The notes under the pieces: model-generated
Told to the model about the DNA's origin: nothing
The model's input: the letters and a program-made list of their open reading frames with translations, nothing else
Database searches by the model: none
Program-made: the position numbers and the translations under genes
DNA from: Nibribacter koreensis
Lineage (GTDB): Bacteria; Bacteroidota; Bacteroidia; Cytophagales; Hymenobacteraceae
Length of the DNA stretch: 64,000 bases
Assembly: GCF_039541795.1 (NCBI RefSeq)
Contig: NZ_BAABGX010000003.1
Location: forward strand, 757,980 to 821,979
Reading direction: 5' to 3'
Shown: piece after piece, positions 34,138-43,452 of the stretch
Layout of the letters: each line of letters starts with the position of its first letter
Numbering within the stretch: the stretch's first letter is position 1

Positions 34138-35211
34138 ATGATTAAATCTTTTAGTAGTAAAAGGTTTAGAAATATAGGAGTACTTACCATTGCTTCTGTT
34201 TATTTTTTAATCTTAGTAGGGGGGATCGTCCGGAGCACGGGGTCCGGGATGGGATGTCCAGACTGGCCGAAGTGTTTTGGAATGTGGGTCCCCCCCACTA
34301 CGTTAGAAGAGTTACCAGATAATTATCTGGAAGTGTACCAAGCGAAGCGTATTGCCAAAAATAAACGCATTGGCAGTATGTTAGAGTCTTTAGGATTCAC
34401 TCAAGTGGCCAAGGATATCTTTGATCACCCTAGCCAGTATATTGAAACGGCTTTCAATCCTACTAAGACTTGGATTGAATACATCAACCGGTTGGTGGGA
34501 GTCACCATTGGGATTCTGATTTTCCTAACGGTTGTTTTTGCCTGGCCATATAAAAAGAATGACCCCAAAATTTTCTGGGCAGCAGTAGCTTCTTTTCTAC
34601 TAGTTGGTTTTCAAGGCTGGTTGGGTTCTTTGGTAGTGTCTACCAATCTTTTGCCAGAAATGGTAACAGTACACATGGCACTATCATTGGTCTTAGTGGC
34701 TTTACTCATTTACAGTGTTGTTAGGGCAAAGAGAGAACAGATTTATCAAGAACCCGTAACGCCGCAGGCGTGGGTACTGCCGCTTTTGTGGATAGGTTTA
34801 CTACTTACATTTGTACAAATTATTTTGGGTACTCAGGTAAGAGAAGAAGTAGATGTGATTGCCTATAATATGGATGGCCTAGGAAGAGAAGGATGGATAG
34901 GTCAATTGGGTAGCTCCTTTTATGTGCATCGTTCCCTATCTATCTTATTTGTTCTTCTAAACATCGCTCTTGCCTATAAGGTAAAGGAATTAGGTAACCG
35001 GTCCTTGACTAAATTAGTTAATTGGGTATTAATCACCATTGGTTTAGAGATTCTGGTTGGAATTGTGTTGGCTTATTTTGCTTTGCCTGCTTTTGCACAG
35101 CCCCTCCATTTAGTGATTGGCACCGCAATATTTGGATTACAGTTTTTACTTCTGATGCAGTATTTTTACGCTCAGAAATCTTTTAAACGCTTTACCGGTA
35201 CAGTGGCTTAA
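34138..35211 (+). CDS. ctaA: Heme A synthase
   Basis: The 357-residue, eight-helix membrane protein has the CtaA motif GGIVRSTGSGMGCPDWPKCFG near residues 28-48, and conserved His in IEYINRLVGV, TVHMALSLV and YVHRSLSI. It converts heme O to heme A for the oxidase. It is longer than average because of a roughly 50-residue soluble insert after the first helix (about residues 50-100), as seen in Bacteroidota homologues. It starts five bases after coxA. Confidence 0.95.
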   Translation: MIKSFSSKRFRNIGVLTIASVYFLILVGGIVRSTGSGMGCPDWPKCFGMWVPPTTLEELPDNYLEVYQAKRIAKNKRIGSMLESLGFTQVAKDIFDHPSQYIETAFNPTKTWIEYINRLVGVTIGILIFLTVVFAWPYKKNDPKIFWAAVASFLLVGFQGWLGSLVVSTNLLPEMVTVHMALSLVLVALLIYSVVRAKREQIYQEPVTPQAWVLPLLWIGLLLTFVQIILGTQVREEVDVIAYNMDGLGREGWIGQLGSSFYVHRSLSILFVLLNIALAYKVKELGNRSLTKLVNWVLITIGLEILVGIVLAYFALPAFAQPLHLVIGTAIFGLQFLLLMQYFYAQKSFKRFTGTVA

Positions 35212-35219
35212 ATACTACT

Positions 35220-36116
35220 ATGTTCGTACAAGACGCAACATCCAGTGCCCCGGCTTCATCGGTTATGACAAAGGCAACCGCATATTTTCAGCTTCTTAAA
35301 TTCAGGCTATCCTTTACGGTATCTTTTTCTAGTGCTATTGGTTTTATTTTAGGAAACCCCTCTGCACCCTGGACGGATACTTTGATGGTGATGCTAGGAG
35401 GCTTATTGGTGACAGGTGCCGCCAACATCATAAACCAAATTCTTGAAAAGGATTTGGATAAATTGATGAAGCGCACCGCTAAGCGTCCTTTGCCTACTGG
35501 CATCTTGAGTGTGAAGGAAGCTGTAGTATACTGTGTTCTATTGTGCATTGCTGGTACTTGCTTGCTGGGATTTTATTTTAATTGGTTAGCGGCGGCTTTG
35601 TCCTTTTTGTCATTGCTCTTATATGGTTTCTTCTACACGCCTTTAAAACAAATTTCTCCTATCTCTGTGTTTGTAGGAGCCTTTCCAGGCGCATTCCCGC
35701 CTTTGATTGGTTGGGTAGCTGCTACAGGGTATATGGGAATAGAAGGGTGGATTTTATTTGGTATACAGTTCATTTGGCAATTCCCTCATTTTTGGGCCAT
35801 TGCCTGGGTATTGGATGATGACTACAAAAAGGCTGGTTTTAAGATGCTTCCTATGGCAGGAGGCAAGAATCTAAAGACGGCCTTTCATATCATGACCTAT
35901 ACCTTGTTGTTGATTCCTCTAAGTCTTTTGCCATTGCAATTTGGGATGGCAGGTAAGACTTCTGCGTTTATTGCGGTGGTGTGCGGGGTGTTGTTTTTAA
36001 TGCAGACGTTTTATTTGATGCATACTTGTTCTAAGCGAGCTGCTATGAACATTATGTTTGGTTCTTTCTTATACTTGCCTATTGTACAGATAGCGTTTGT
36101 AGTGGATAGACTTTGA
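35220..36116 (+). CDS. ctaB: Protoheme IX farnesyltransferase (heme O synthase)
   Basis: The 298-residue UbiA-family membrane prenyltransferase has the first Asp-rich motif NQILEKDLDKLMKRTAKRPL (about residues 74-93) and the second in VLDDDYKKAGFKML. It adds a farnesyl group to heme B, making heme O for CtaA. It follows ctaA by eight bases. The start could also be the methionine at residue 16. Confidence 0.96.
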   Translation: MFVQDATSSAPASSVMTKATAYFQLLKFRLSFTVSFSSAIGFILGNPSAPWTDTLMVMLGGLLVTGAANIINQILEKDLDKLMKRTAKRPLPTGILSVKEAVVYCVLLCIAGTCLLGFYFNWLAAALSFLSLLLYGFFYTPLKQISPISVFVGAFPGAFPPLIGWVAATGYMGIEGWILFGIQFIWQFPHFWAIAWVLDDDYKKAGFKMLPMAGGKNLKTAFHIMTYTLLLIPLSLLPLQFGMAGKTSAFIAVVCGVLFLMQTFYLMHTCSKRAAMNIMFGSFLYLPIVQIAFVVDRL

Positions 36117-36126
36117 TTTATTAGAA

Positions 36127-36708
36127 ATGGATATACATACAGAAGTAGCAACTGAGCAAAGACGCGTAAACCCTTTAAAGTTTATGCTGGTTTTGCTTTT
36201 GGTAAGCATCATTATGATGTTTGCCGCCTTCACAAGTGCCTACATTGTGCGCCGTGAGGAAGGGAACTGGTTAGAGTTTGACTTACCTTCCGTACTCCTG
36301 GTAAATACAATCGTAATTATCCTGAGTAGTATCTTCATGCAGTGGGCGTATGTGTCGGCCAAGCGTGATAACTTGAATAGCGTTAAGCTTGGATTGGTCC
36401 TTACTATTGTGGCGGGTTGTGCTTTCCTGGTAGGTCAATGGGAGGGATGGGGACAGCTAGTGCAGGATAAAGTCTTCTTTGGAGGCAGCACGGCTAACCC
36501 TTCAGGCTCTTTCTTGTACGTCTTGACCGGTGTTCACGCATTTCACTTGATTACAGGCTTAGTTTTTCTAATTATTGTAGTAATTTCGGCGCTTAAGTAT
36601 AAAGTACACTCCAAGAACCTGACACGGATTGAGCTGTGCACCATATACTGGCACTTTTTAGGCGCCCTTTGGATCTACTTATACGTATTCTTAATCTTGA
36701 ACCATTAA
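36127..36708 (+). CDS. coxC: Cytochrome c oxidase subunit III (first of two)
   Basis: The 193-residue protein has five helices and subunit III features: MMFAAFTSAYIVRREEG at the start, GVHAFHLITGLVFL and CTIYWHFLGALWIYLYVFL at the end. It stabilises subunit I and proton pumping. A second, longer subunit III gene follows 16 bases later, so the oxidase may hold two different paralogues, as in other Bacteroidota. Confidence 0.93.
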   Translation: MDIHTEVATEQRRVNPLKFMLVLLLVSIIMMFAAFTSAYIVRREEGNWLEFDLPSVLLVNTIVIILSSIFMQWAYVSAKRDNLNSVKLGLVLTIVAGCAFLVGQWEGWGQLVQDKVFFGGSTANPSGSFLYVLTGVHAFHLITGLVFLIIVVISALKYKVHSKNLTRIELCTIYWHFLGALWIYLYVFLILNH

Positions 36709-36724
36709 TTATTCTCTAACACAT

Positions 36725-37471
36725 ATGTCGCAAACTACTACATTTGAGCAGCCTAACACCGGCACTTGGGATGGAGGGAACGAGCCTTTTAAGGCAAGTT
36801 ATGGCAAATTGATGATGTGGTTTTTCCTGTTGTCAGATGCCTTTACCTTTGCTGCTTTCTTGACTACCTATGGATTAAGCCGTCATCGTCACCAAGCCTA
36901 TGAGGGCACCTCTGAGGCGTTTACCTTCTCTACAGAATGGTGGCCAATCCCTGACAAGGTTTTCAATGCTTTTCCTTTCTTCCATGGCGTAGACTGGCCG
37001 TTGGCGTTTGTGGCATTAATGACCATGATTTTGATCTTGAGCTCTGTGACCATGGTTCTAGCCGTAGAGGCCGGTCATAGAATGGACAAGAACGATGTAC
37101 AGAAATGGCTGATGTGGACCATCTTGTTTGGTTCAATGTTCTTGGGTTGCCAGGCTTGGGAGTGGTCTCACTTTATTGCCGGTACAGAAGAAGGCATGAA
37201 ATTAGCGGATGGTTCTGTTATACATGGGGCTAACCTGATTGTGAACCAGTACGGACCGCCCTTGTTTGCAGACCTGTTCTTCTTTATCACAGGTTTCCAC
37301 GGTGGTCACGTTTTGAGTGGCGTAGTTCTATTGCTCATGATTTTCATCAATACGGTGAATGGCGTGTACCAGAGAAGAGGTCACTATGAGATGGTAGAAA
37401 AAGTAGGTCTTTACTGGCACTTTGTAGACTTAGTGTGGGTATTCGTGTTTACCTTCTTCTACCTGGTTTAA
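36725..37471 (+). CDS. coxC: Cytochrome c oxidase subunit III (second of two)
   Basis: The 248-residue protein has six or seven helices and the subunit III signatures GFHGGHVLSGVVLLL and GLYWHFVDLVWVFVFTFFYLV. It is longer than the first copy because of an extra loop (about residues 45-85, RHRHQAYEGTSEAF). It lies in the same operon between the first subunit III and subunit IV. Confidence 0.94.
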   Translation: MSQTTTFEQPNTGTWDGGNEPFKASYGKLMMWFFLLSDAFTFAAFLTTYGLSRHRHQAYEGTSEAFTFSTEWWPIPDKVFNAFPFFHGVDWPLAFVALMTMILILSSVTMVLAVEAGHRMDKNDVQKWLMWTILFGSMFLGCQAWEWSHFIAGTEEGMKLADGSVIHGANLIVNQYGPPLFADLFFFITGFHGGHVLSGVVLLLMIFINTVNGVYQRRGHYEMVEKVGLYWHFVDLVWVFVFTFFYLV

Positions 37472-37498
37472 TTGTTTGACTTGTATTTATAAAAAGAT

Positions 37499-37843
37499 AT
37501 GGCTTCGCATTCACACCACAACGAGTTTGAGCAGACAGGCGAGATTCCTAAGGCGCAGACGGCAGTTATCTGGAAGACCTTTTTCATCCTTTGCGGTCTT
37601 ACCGCGGTAGAGTTCGCTTTTGCGTTCATGATGGATCCGGGCACCCTGCGTAACTCCATCTTCATCATTCTTACTATCTTTAAGGCGTTTTACATTGTAG
37701 GAGAGTTCATGCACTTGAAGCATGAGACCAAAGGTCTTATCTGGGCTGTTTTGGTACCTACCGTCCTATTGATCTGGTTATTGATTGCCTTACTGGTAGA
37801 GGGCACTTTCTACGGAGAGTCTGTCTTCAATTACTTTAAATAA
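37499..37843 (+). CDS. coxD: Cytochrome c oxidase subunit IV
   Basis: The 114-residue protein has three helices. It matches the prokaryotic subunit IV (CyoD/CoxF-like) family with TAVEFAFAFMM and KAFYIVGEFMHLKHETKGLIW. The His-rich N-terminus MASHSHHNEFEQTG is cytoplasmic. It is an accessory subunit. Its TAA is immediately followed by the ATG of the SCO gene. Confidence 0.93.
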   Translation: MASHSHHNEFEQTGEIPKAQTAVIWKTFFILCGLTAVEFAFAFMMDPGTLRNSIFIILTIFKAFYIVGEFMHLKHETKGLIWAVLVPTVLLIWLLIALLVEGTFYGESVFNYFK

Positions 37844-38494
37844 ATGAGTCCAAAAAAGACCCTGGTATTGGGTACGTTACTTTTAGTACCCGTACTAGTG
37901 TTTTTGTTTCTTAAAACGTTCGGAGTGAATACTTTTTCACTCCGAACTTATTTTCCAGCCAAGGTTACTACCACCACGGTAGATGGATTGGCCAAGACAG
38001 ATACCGTCTTTCAAAAGGTCCCGGATTTTCAACTCACCTCACAGACCGGGGCTTCCTTCTCTCATAAAAACCTTCAGGGTAAAATTTACGTGGCGCACTT
38101 CTTTGATGCTTCCTGCCAAGGAAGTTGCAAACAAGTGAGTACGCAGCTATCTAGAGTCCAAGATGCGTTTTATGCCTACCCAGAGGTAATGATAGTCTCC
38201 TTTTCCCTTAATCCTGCCCAAGATCACCTTGGTGTTCTACAGGGCTATGCCAAAAGCTTTAAGGCCAATCCAGCCCATTGGGTATTTTTGATGGGTCCTA
38301 AAGCGCAGATAGATTCCATAGCGGCTTTGGGTAGTACCGCCTCAGTAAACAATTCAAAAGAAAAAAACCATGATGAACTCTGGTTGGTTGATATGGAAGG
38401 GCATGTGCGTGGCGTTTATGAAGGGAACAAAGCCGATGAGGTGGATAGACTAATTACAGAGATCAACGTGCTATTAAACGAGAAGAAGCAATAG
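37844..38494 (+). CDS. SCO1/SenC-family copper chaperone for the CuA site
   Basis: The 216-residue membrane-anchored thioredoxin-fold protein has a helix at about residues 5-24. The copper-binding cysteines are C91 and C95 in FDASCQGSCKQVS, and the third ligand is probably H176 in KNHDELWLVD. It delivers copper to the CuA site of subunit II and keeps its cysteines reduced. It starts directly at the coxD stop. Confidence 0.94.
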   Translation: MSPKKTLVLGTLLLVPVLVFLFLKTFGVNTFSLRTYFPAKVTTTTVDGLAKTDTVFQKVPDFQLTSQTGASFSHKNLQGKIYVAHFFDASCQGSCKQVSTQLSRVQDAFYAYPEVMIVSFSLNPAQDHLGVLQGYAKSFKANPAHWVFLMGPKAQIDSIAALGSTASVNNSKEKNHDELWLVDMEGHVRGVYEGNKADEVDRLITEINVLLNEKKQ

Positions 38495-38496
38495 AA

Positions 38497-39045
38497 ATGG
38501 AAAATACCTCTTTAGCCAAGAATGACACCAAGTACTTAATCTTAATCGCTATTCTTTCTATAGTGGTGCCGGTATTGGTGTCTGTGTTGTTGTTTGTTCC
38601 GCAGACGGGCAAACTGGGAGATATTGATTTGTACTTCTTGCCAAAGCTGCATGCGGTCATCAATTCTCTTACTGCTATAGCGTTGGTGGTGGGTTATTAC
38701 TTTATTAAGAAAGGGAACAGACGCAACCATAGATTTGCCATGACTACGGCCTTTGTGCTGTCTATCATGTTTCTGGTTTCGTATGTCCTGTACCACTACC
38801 AGGTGGCACCTACTTCTTTTGGAGGTGATGGTACCGCTAAATCCATTTACTATTTCATTTTACTAACGCATATTGTATTAGCGGCAGTCATTGTGCCATT
38901 GGTATTGTTGTCTGTTTACTTTGCTATTTCTAAACAGTATCAAAAGCACAAGAAAGTGTCTAGATGGACCTTTCCGTTGTGGTTATATGTCTCTATTACG
39001 GGAGTGTTGGTGTACATCATGATCGCCCCATATTATCCTCAGTAG
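38497..39045 (+). CDS. DUF420 membrane protein
   Basis: The 182-residue protein has five predicted helices. It matches the DUF420 family, usually found beside sco and cox genes, with KLHAVINSLTAIALVVGYYFIKKG and VSYVLYHYQVAPTSFGGDG. Its conserved His residues suggest heme or copper handling during oxidase assembly, but the role is not established. It is two bases after the SCO gene. Confidence 0.9.
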   Translation: MENTSLAKNDTKYLILIAILSIVVPVLVSVLLFVPQTGKLGDIDLYFLPKLHAVINSLTAIALVVGYYFIKKGNRRNHRFAMTTAFVLSIMFLVSYVLYHYQVAPTSFGGDGTAKSIYYFILLTHIVLAAVIVPLVLLSVYFAISKQYQKHKKVSRWTFPLWLYVSITGVLVYIMIAPYYPQ

Positions 39046-39071
39046 GAATAAGGTCTATAAGGAACATAGTC

Positions 39072-39314
39072 ATGAATAGAAGATTTTTGATTTGGAGTGT
39101 TGGACTGGGACTGGTCATCATGTTTCTTTTTTCTGGAAAACCTATCCAGGCCCAGTGTGCCATGTGTCGTGCTTCGGTAGAGTCCTCTAACGGGGAAGAC
39201 CAAGACACTATTGCCAACGGATTGAACAAGGGGATTCTGTACCTTATGGCGGTACCTTATATTTTGGCGGGTGGCATTGGCTTTTTCTGGTATAAATACT
39301 CCCGCAGGAAGTAA
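39072..39314 (+). CDS. Small membrane protein with a CxxC motif
   Basis: ATG at 39072 gives MNRRFLIWSVGLGLVIMFLF with a signal-anchor helix. Then comes a CAMCRASVES segment (CxxC at about residues 29-32) and a second helix ending WYKYSRRK, 80 residues in all. An upstream in-frame ATG at 38964 lies inside the DUF420 gene. The CxxC on the periplasmic side suggests a thiol or metal role in oxidase maturation, which is inference from position. Its stop overlaps the next start as TAATG. Confidence 0.8.
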   Translation: MNRRFLIWSVGLGLVIMFLFSGKPIQAQCAMCRASVESSNGEDQDTIANGLNKGILYLMAVPYILAGGIGFFWYKYSRRK

Positions 39315-39694
39315 TGGCCTTAGAGCACTTAGGGGCGGCACTCGCCATGAAGTGCCCGCAATGCCATCAAGGTGCACTGTTCACCCATGCAGCCTATAAC
39401 CTGAGCAAGTTTGATCAGATGCCTGAACATTGTGCCGTTTGTGGACTGCGCTTTGAGCGGGAGTTGGGTTTCTACTGGGGCGCCATGTACATGAGTTATG
39501 GCCTTTCCGTAGGAATAGTGGTCGCGCTGGGCTTGTTTCTTTATCATGTATTGCATGATCCGCCCACGTGGGTCTATCTAACGGCAGTAGCCTCCATTAT
39601 TATAATATGTACGCCTGTCCTCTTCAGGTACGGGAGAGTCATGATGCTGTACTGGTTTGGGAGCGTCTCTTTTGACCCTAAGTACAGAACCTAA
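39314..39694 (+). CDS. DUF983 membrane protein
   Basis: The 126-residue protein has an N-terminal zinc-ribbon-like part, with MKCPQCHQGALF and HCAVCGLRFERELGFYWGAM, and then two helices. This is the DUF983 family, commonly linked to cytochrome oxidase operons. The four cysteines probably bind zinc on the cytoplasmic side. It is the last gene of the respiratory operon, overlapping the previous gene by one base. Confidence 0.9.
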   Translation: MALEHLGAALAMKCPQCHQGALFTHAAYNLSKFDQMPEHCAVCGLRFERELGFYWGAMYMSYGLSVGIVVALGLFLYHVLHDPPTWVYLTAVASIIIICTPVLFRYGRVMMLYWFGSVSFDPKYRT

Positions 39695-39717
39695 GGCAAC
39701 GTATATTTCTGTGCGTT

Positions 39718-42700
39718 TTGCCCGTATTATTCCTAAATTCGGAAAAACCGGCAAATTTGAAATCCCTCCGCAGCAGTCTTTTCTTATTCTTTTTTCTATC
39801 GCTTCTGTTTGCAGGGGCGGGCGCTTTGTTGCAGATAAGCGTGGAGCGCCAGTTGGTAGAGACGCCAGAAAGACAGATGGCACAGGAAGTCTCCCAAAAA
39901 GTGCAGGCAGCTATTGGTCAAGCCCAGGAACAGTTGCAATCAATCTCAAGCGTTTTGCCCTCAGATTCAGGGGCCTTCTCCAAAATCCTGCCTTCTACCA
40001 CGCTTCCTGTTTTTGTATTCAAGAAGAATGCATTGGTTTTCTGGTCTGAACACACGCTGCAACCAGAGATTACCCCTAAGTCCATCAGGAAGGACCTGCA
40101 AATGGCAGAGAACAGGTTTGGCAAATACCTGGTGGTAAGAACTCAGGTAAAAGACTTTACCTTGTTGGCCGTGCTACCACTTGAGATTAGGTATGGGATT
40201 AACAATGCCTATCTAAAGAACGGCCTTAATCCAGTTTTCTTTGAAACGCATGCCGCCACCATCCAGGCAGACCGAAGCGCGGGTACAGTACCCATAGTAG
40301 ATCAAAAGGGAGACTACCTTTTCTCATTGCGCGTGTTAGAAAAGTCTGAATGGATGCATGCCGGTTTTCTCACGCTTTCTCTATATGTCTTAGCCGTCTT
40401 ATTTTGGCTTATTTTTCTACGAAGCATTTGGGTACGCAGTAAAACCGCCAGTCAGAAGACCACCGCACTCTGGGTAATCATTCTGGGATTGCTGGTGCCC
40501 CGGGCTCTTATGCTCTGGTCTGGTTTCCCTAACAATGTGGAGGAACTGGCTTTATTTAGCCCTAAAGTCTATGCTGCAGGCTGGTGGTCACCGTCTCTCG
40601 GTGATTTTCTATTAAATGAGCTATGCCTGCTAGTGATATCCATTATGGTCTACCAAAGAGGCAAGTCTATCCGTTTTTGGCCTGTTTCCCAGAAAACAGG
40701 CCAAAATCAAAGCTGGTGGAGCAGTCTTTTGTTAGCCGTGGCCCTGGTCTTGGTCATCATTAGCTGGTATGAGTTTTATAGAAGCCTATTGGTCAACACG
40801 CAGGTTTCATTAGACATCACCCAGAACGTGCAGGTAGACGTAGAAAAGCTTTTGCTGTTTGTAGTCATTGTGCTCCATTCCCTGTTGCTGGGCTGGCTGT
40901 TGCGGTTACTGCTCAACTGGTTGCCGCTTACCAAAGATGGAACAGTTCCGTTTGCTGTTACCTGGGTTTCTATTCTTGTCTTCTCTTTGGTATGGGCTTT
41001 CAATAGGGATGCTCCCAGCGGCAACTGGATTGTTTTATTTGCCGCTGCCCTGTTGGTCACCTGGGAGCAGCTGCACCGTAGGTTTACCAAAGTGGCCGGC
41101 GCCTATTCCAGCATCTTCTTATTGAATATCTTAAGCGCCGGCATTGGCGCCTCTGCCTTGTATGACGTGTATACCGTCCAATTAAGACAAGATAAACAGC
41201 AGGTGGCCAGTCAATTGTTGCGGGATAGGGACGAGGTTTCTGAGTACTTGCTGGCGCAGGCGGCTCAGTCTATTCAGGAAGATGGTATTTTACTGCATGC
41301 CTTGCGCGCGCCATGGGTGAACGGCAATTTTCTGGAAAGAAAAATAAGAAGGCAGCACCTGCAAGGTTTGGTAGACAAGTACAGTGTGCAAGTGCGCCTG
41401 TTTGATGTGAATGGCTTGCAGCTTTACCCCAAAGACAGTTCCGTTACCTTTAATGGTTTTGTGGAAGAGTGGGTGCCAAAAGCCAAAGCCACTACCCAGA
41501 AAGGACAGAGCATCCAGCCCTCTGAAGAGGTGCCTGGCCATTTTACCTATTTGCAGGAAATAAAGCTACCCCTCAACAATGAACAGTGGGTGACGGTTTT
41601 ATTGCAATTGAGCCCCAAGGTGGCAGCCCCCAATAGTGTCTTGCCTGAGTTATTGATTAATTCTCAAAATGCGCAGGTAGAAGCCTTGCCCTCTGGCAGC
41701 TATGCCATCTACCGGAAGGGTCGCTGGTTAAAGACTTCGGGGTTCTTTGAATACGGACAGGATTTTCCAGTGCATCTTTTTGGGGTGCCCAGTTTGTATT
41801 CACAGGGAGTAAACGAGGCAGATTTTCACCACCTCGCGGCCCAGTCCCAGAACGGGACCATTGCCATTGTGAGTACCATGACGTATGGGTTCAGGTCTTG
41901 GCTGTCTAATTTCTCTCTGCTGTTTTTGGTCCACACGCTGGCCTTGTTCACCATTTTGGGGATATTGATTTTATCCAGAGGGCGGTTGGTGCAAACCATC
42001 ACGTCTACCTTTAGTACCAAAATTCAGTTGTTCCTGAACATGGGCGTATTGGTGCCGCTGGTTTTGGTGAGCTTGACCATAGGCAGCTTGGTAACAGATT
42101 CGTACAGACAGGATCTGGTGAGAAGTTATGTGGAGCAAGGCGATTTTGTACGCCAGAACATCATCACCAGTAACTGGGGAACCGTCTTGTTTAAGGGCCG
42201 TGCTGATTCTTTAGCCAGGAGGGTCAACCGCCTGGCTGCCATCTCCCAAGCCGAACTCAATATTTATGATGCCAAAGGGCAGCTAAGGATTTCTAGTCAG
42301 CCTGCCTTGTTTGAAGCAGGTGTGCTTTCTCCCAGGCTAAACCCCCAAGCGTTTAGCGTGCTAAAGCAACAAGGGCTTAATAGAATCCTTTTAGATGAAA
42401 AGGCAGGTACGCTACCCTACAGAACCATTTATGTGCCGTTGCGCGATAAGCCCATAGACGCACCTGATGGATATTTGGGCATTCCGTTTTTTGACTCTGA
42501 AAAAGAACTCAACTCCAAGCTCATTCAACTCATCACCACTATTCTCAACATTTTCACCTTGTTGTTCTTAGTGTTCGTGTCCTTGAGTTACTTGGCCACC
42601 AGAGCCTTGACGGTGCCCTTGAAATTACTCACCGAGCGCCTGAAACGTACAACCCTCACAGAAAGCAATGAGAAGCTAGTCTATGAGTCCAATGACGAGA

Positions 42701-43452
42701 TAGGTTTGCTGGTGCGGGAGTACAACCACATGCTCCAAAAGCTGGAGGAAAGTAAGCAGGAACTGGCCCTGCGTGAGAAGGAAGCCGCCTGGAAAGAGAT
42801 GGCCCGCCAGGTAGCCCATGAAATCAAGAATCCTTTGACGCCCATGAAACTGTCTTTGCAATACCTGCGCAAGGCCATGGCCGAGGGGCGGAGCAACATA
42901 GACGAATTGGTGGGCAAGATTTCCAACACCATGATTACCCAGATTGACGTACTAAGTGACATTGCCACTTCGTTCTCCAATTTTACATCCATGCCCGACT
43001 TGAAAATGGAAGTGTTGGAGTTGAATGAGCTGGTACGCCGGTCCGTGGATTTGCACTTGAGTCCCCAACAGCACCAGATGAACCTGCAACTACCGCAGGA
43101 GCTCATTCATGTGCGCGCCGATGAAAACCAGTTAATTAGAATCTTCAACAACCTGTTGCTGAATGCCCTGCAAGCGGTGCCTTCTGGCAAAACGCCAGCT
43201 ATTAATGTAGCAGTTGAGCCAGATAACCAAGGCTGGGTGCTAGTAAGCATTCATGACAACGGCTCGGGTATTCCGGAAGAGGTGCAGTCCAAGATCTTTG
43301 TGCCCAACTTCAGTACCAAGTATTCGGGCTCGGGGATTGGCTTGGCCGTGGTGAAGAAGGGGGTGGAGGCCATGAGCGGTTCCATCTGGTTTGAGACCAA
43401 AGAAAACGTGGGCACTACCTTCTTCCTTAAATTGCCGGTGGTGACCGCATGA
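39718..43452 (+). CDS. Very large NtrY-like sensor histidine kinase
   Basis: About 1244 residues from TTG at 39718. A second TTG at 39757, giving KSLRSSLFLFFFLSLLF directly before the first helix, is an equally good start, and no ATG suits. A signal-anchor helix, a periplasmic part, about six further helices (to about residue 490), a second periplasmic domain and a helix near 940 precede a HAMP region. The kinase core has H1034 in RQVAHEIKNPLTPMK, N box LLLNALQAVPSG, HDNGSGIP and GSGIGLAVVKKG. A 38-bp palindrome encodes residues about 319-331 in a loop between helices. No regulator gene is adjacent. The next gene overlaps its stop (ATGA). Confidence 0.9.
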   Translation: MPVLFLNSEKPANLKSLRSSLFLFFFLSLLFAGAGALLQISVERQLVETPERQMAQEVSQKVQAAIGQAQEQLQSISSVLPSDSGAFSKILPSTTLPVFVFKKNALVFWSEHTLQPEITPKSIRKDLQMAENRFGKYLVVRTQVKDFTLLAVLPLEIRYGINNAYLKNGLNPVFFETHAATIQADRSAGTVPIVDQKGDYLFSLRVLEKSEWMHAGFLTLSLYVLAVLFWLIFLRSIWVRSKTASQKTTALWVIILGLLVPRALMLWSGFPNNVEELALFSPKVYAAGWWSPSLGDFLLNELCLLVISIMVYQRGKSIRFWPVSQKTGQNQSWWSSLLLAVALVLVIISWYEFYRSLLVNTQVSLDITQNVQVDVEKLLLFVVIVLHSLLLGWLLRLLLNWLPLTKDGTVPFAVTWVSILVFSLVWAFNRDAPSGNWIVLFAAALLVTWEQLHRRFTKVAGAYSSIFLLNILSAGIGASALYDVYTVQLRQDKQQVASQLLRDRDEVSEYLLAQAAQSIQEDGILLHALRAPWVNGNFLERKIRRQHLQGLVDKYSVQVRLFDVNGLQLYPKDSSVTFNGFVEEWVPKAKATTQKGQSIQPSEEVPGHFTYLQEIKLPLNNEQWVTVLLQLSPKVAAPNSVLPELLINSQNAQVEALPSGSYAIYRKGRWLKTSGFFEYGQDFPVHLFGVPSLYSQGVNEADFHHLAAQSQNGTIAIVSTMTYGFRSWLSNFSLLFLVHTLALFTILGILILSRGRLVQTITSTFSTKIQLFLNMGVLVPLVLVSLTIGSLVTDSYRQDLVRSYVEQGDFVRQNIITSNWGTVLFKGRADSLARRVNRLAAISQAELNIYDAKGQLRISSQPALFEAGVLSPRLNPQAFSVLKQQGLNRILLDEKAGTLPYRTIYVPLRDKPIDAPDGYLGIPFFDSEKELNSKLIQLITTILNIFTLLFLVFVSLSYLATRALTVPLKLLTERLKRTTLTESNEKLVYESNDEIGLLVREYNHMLQKLEESKQELALREKEAAWKEMARQVAHEIKNPLTPMKLSLQYLRKAMAEGRSNIDELVGKISNTMITQIDVLSDIATSFSNFTSMPDLKMEVLELNELVRRSVDLHLSPQQHQMNLQLPQELIHVRADENQLIRIFNNLLLNALQAVPSGKTPAINVAVEPDNQGWVLVSIHDNGSGIPEEVQSKIFVPNFSTKYSGSGIGLAVVKKGVEAMSGSIWFETKENVGTTFFLKLPVVTA
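40672..40709. repeat. 38-bp palindromic element, copy 13, inside a coding sequence
   Basis: CGTTTTTGGCCTGTTTC, centre CCAG, AAAACAGGCCAAAATCA. It is read in frame as part of the histidine kinase (RFWPVSQKTGQNQ), in a hydrophilic loop just before the helix starting WWSSLLLAVAL. Confidence 0.93.
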
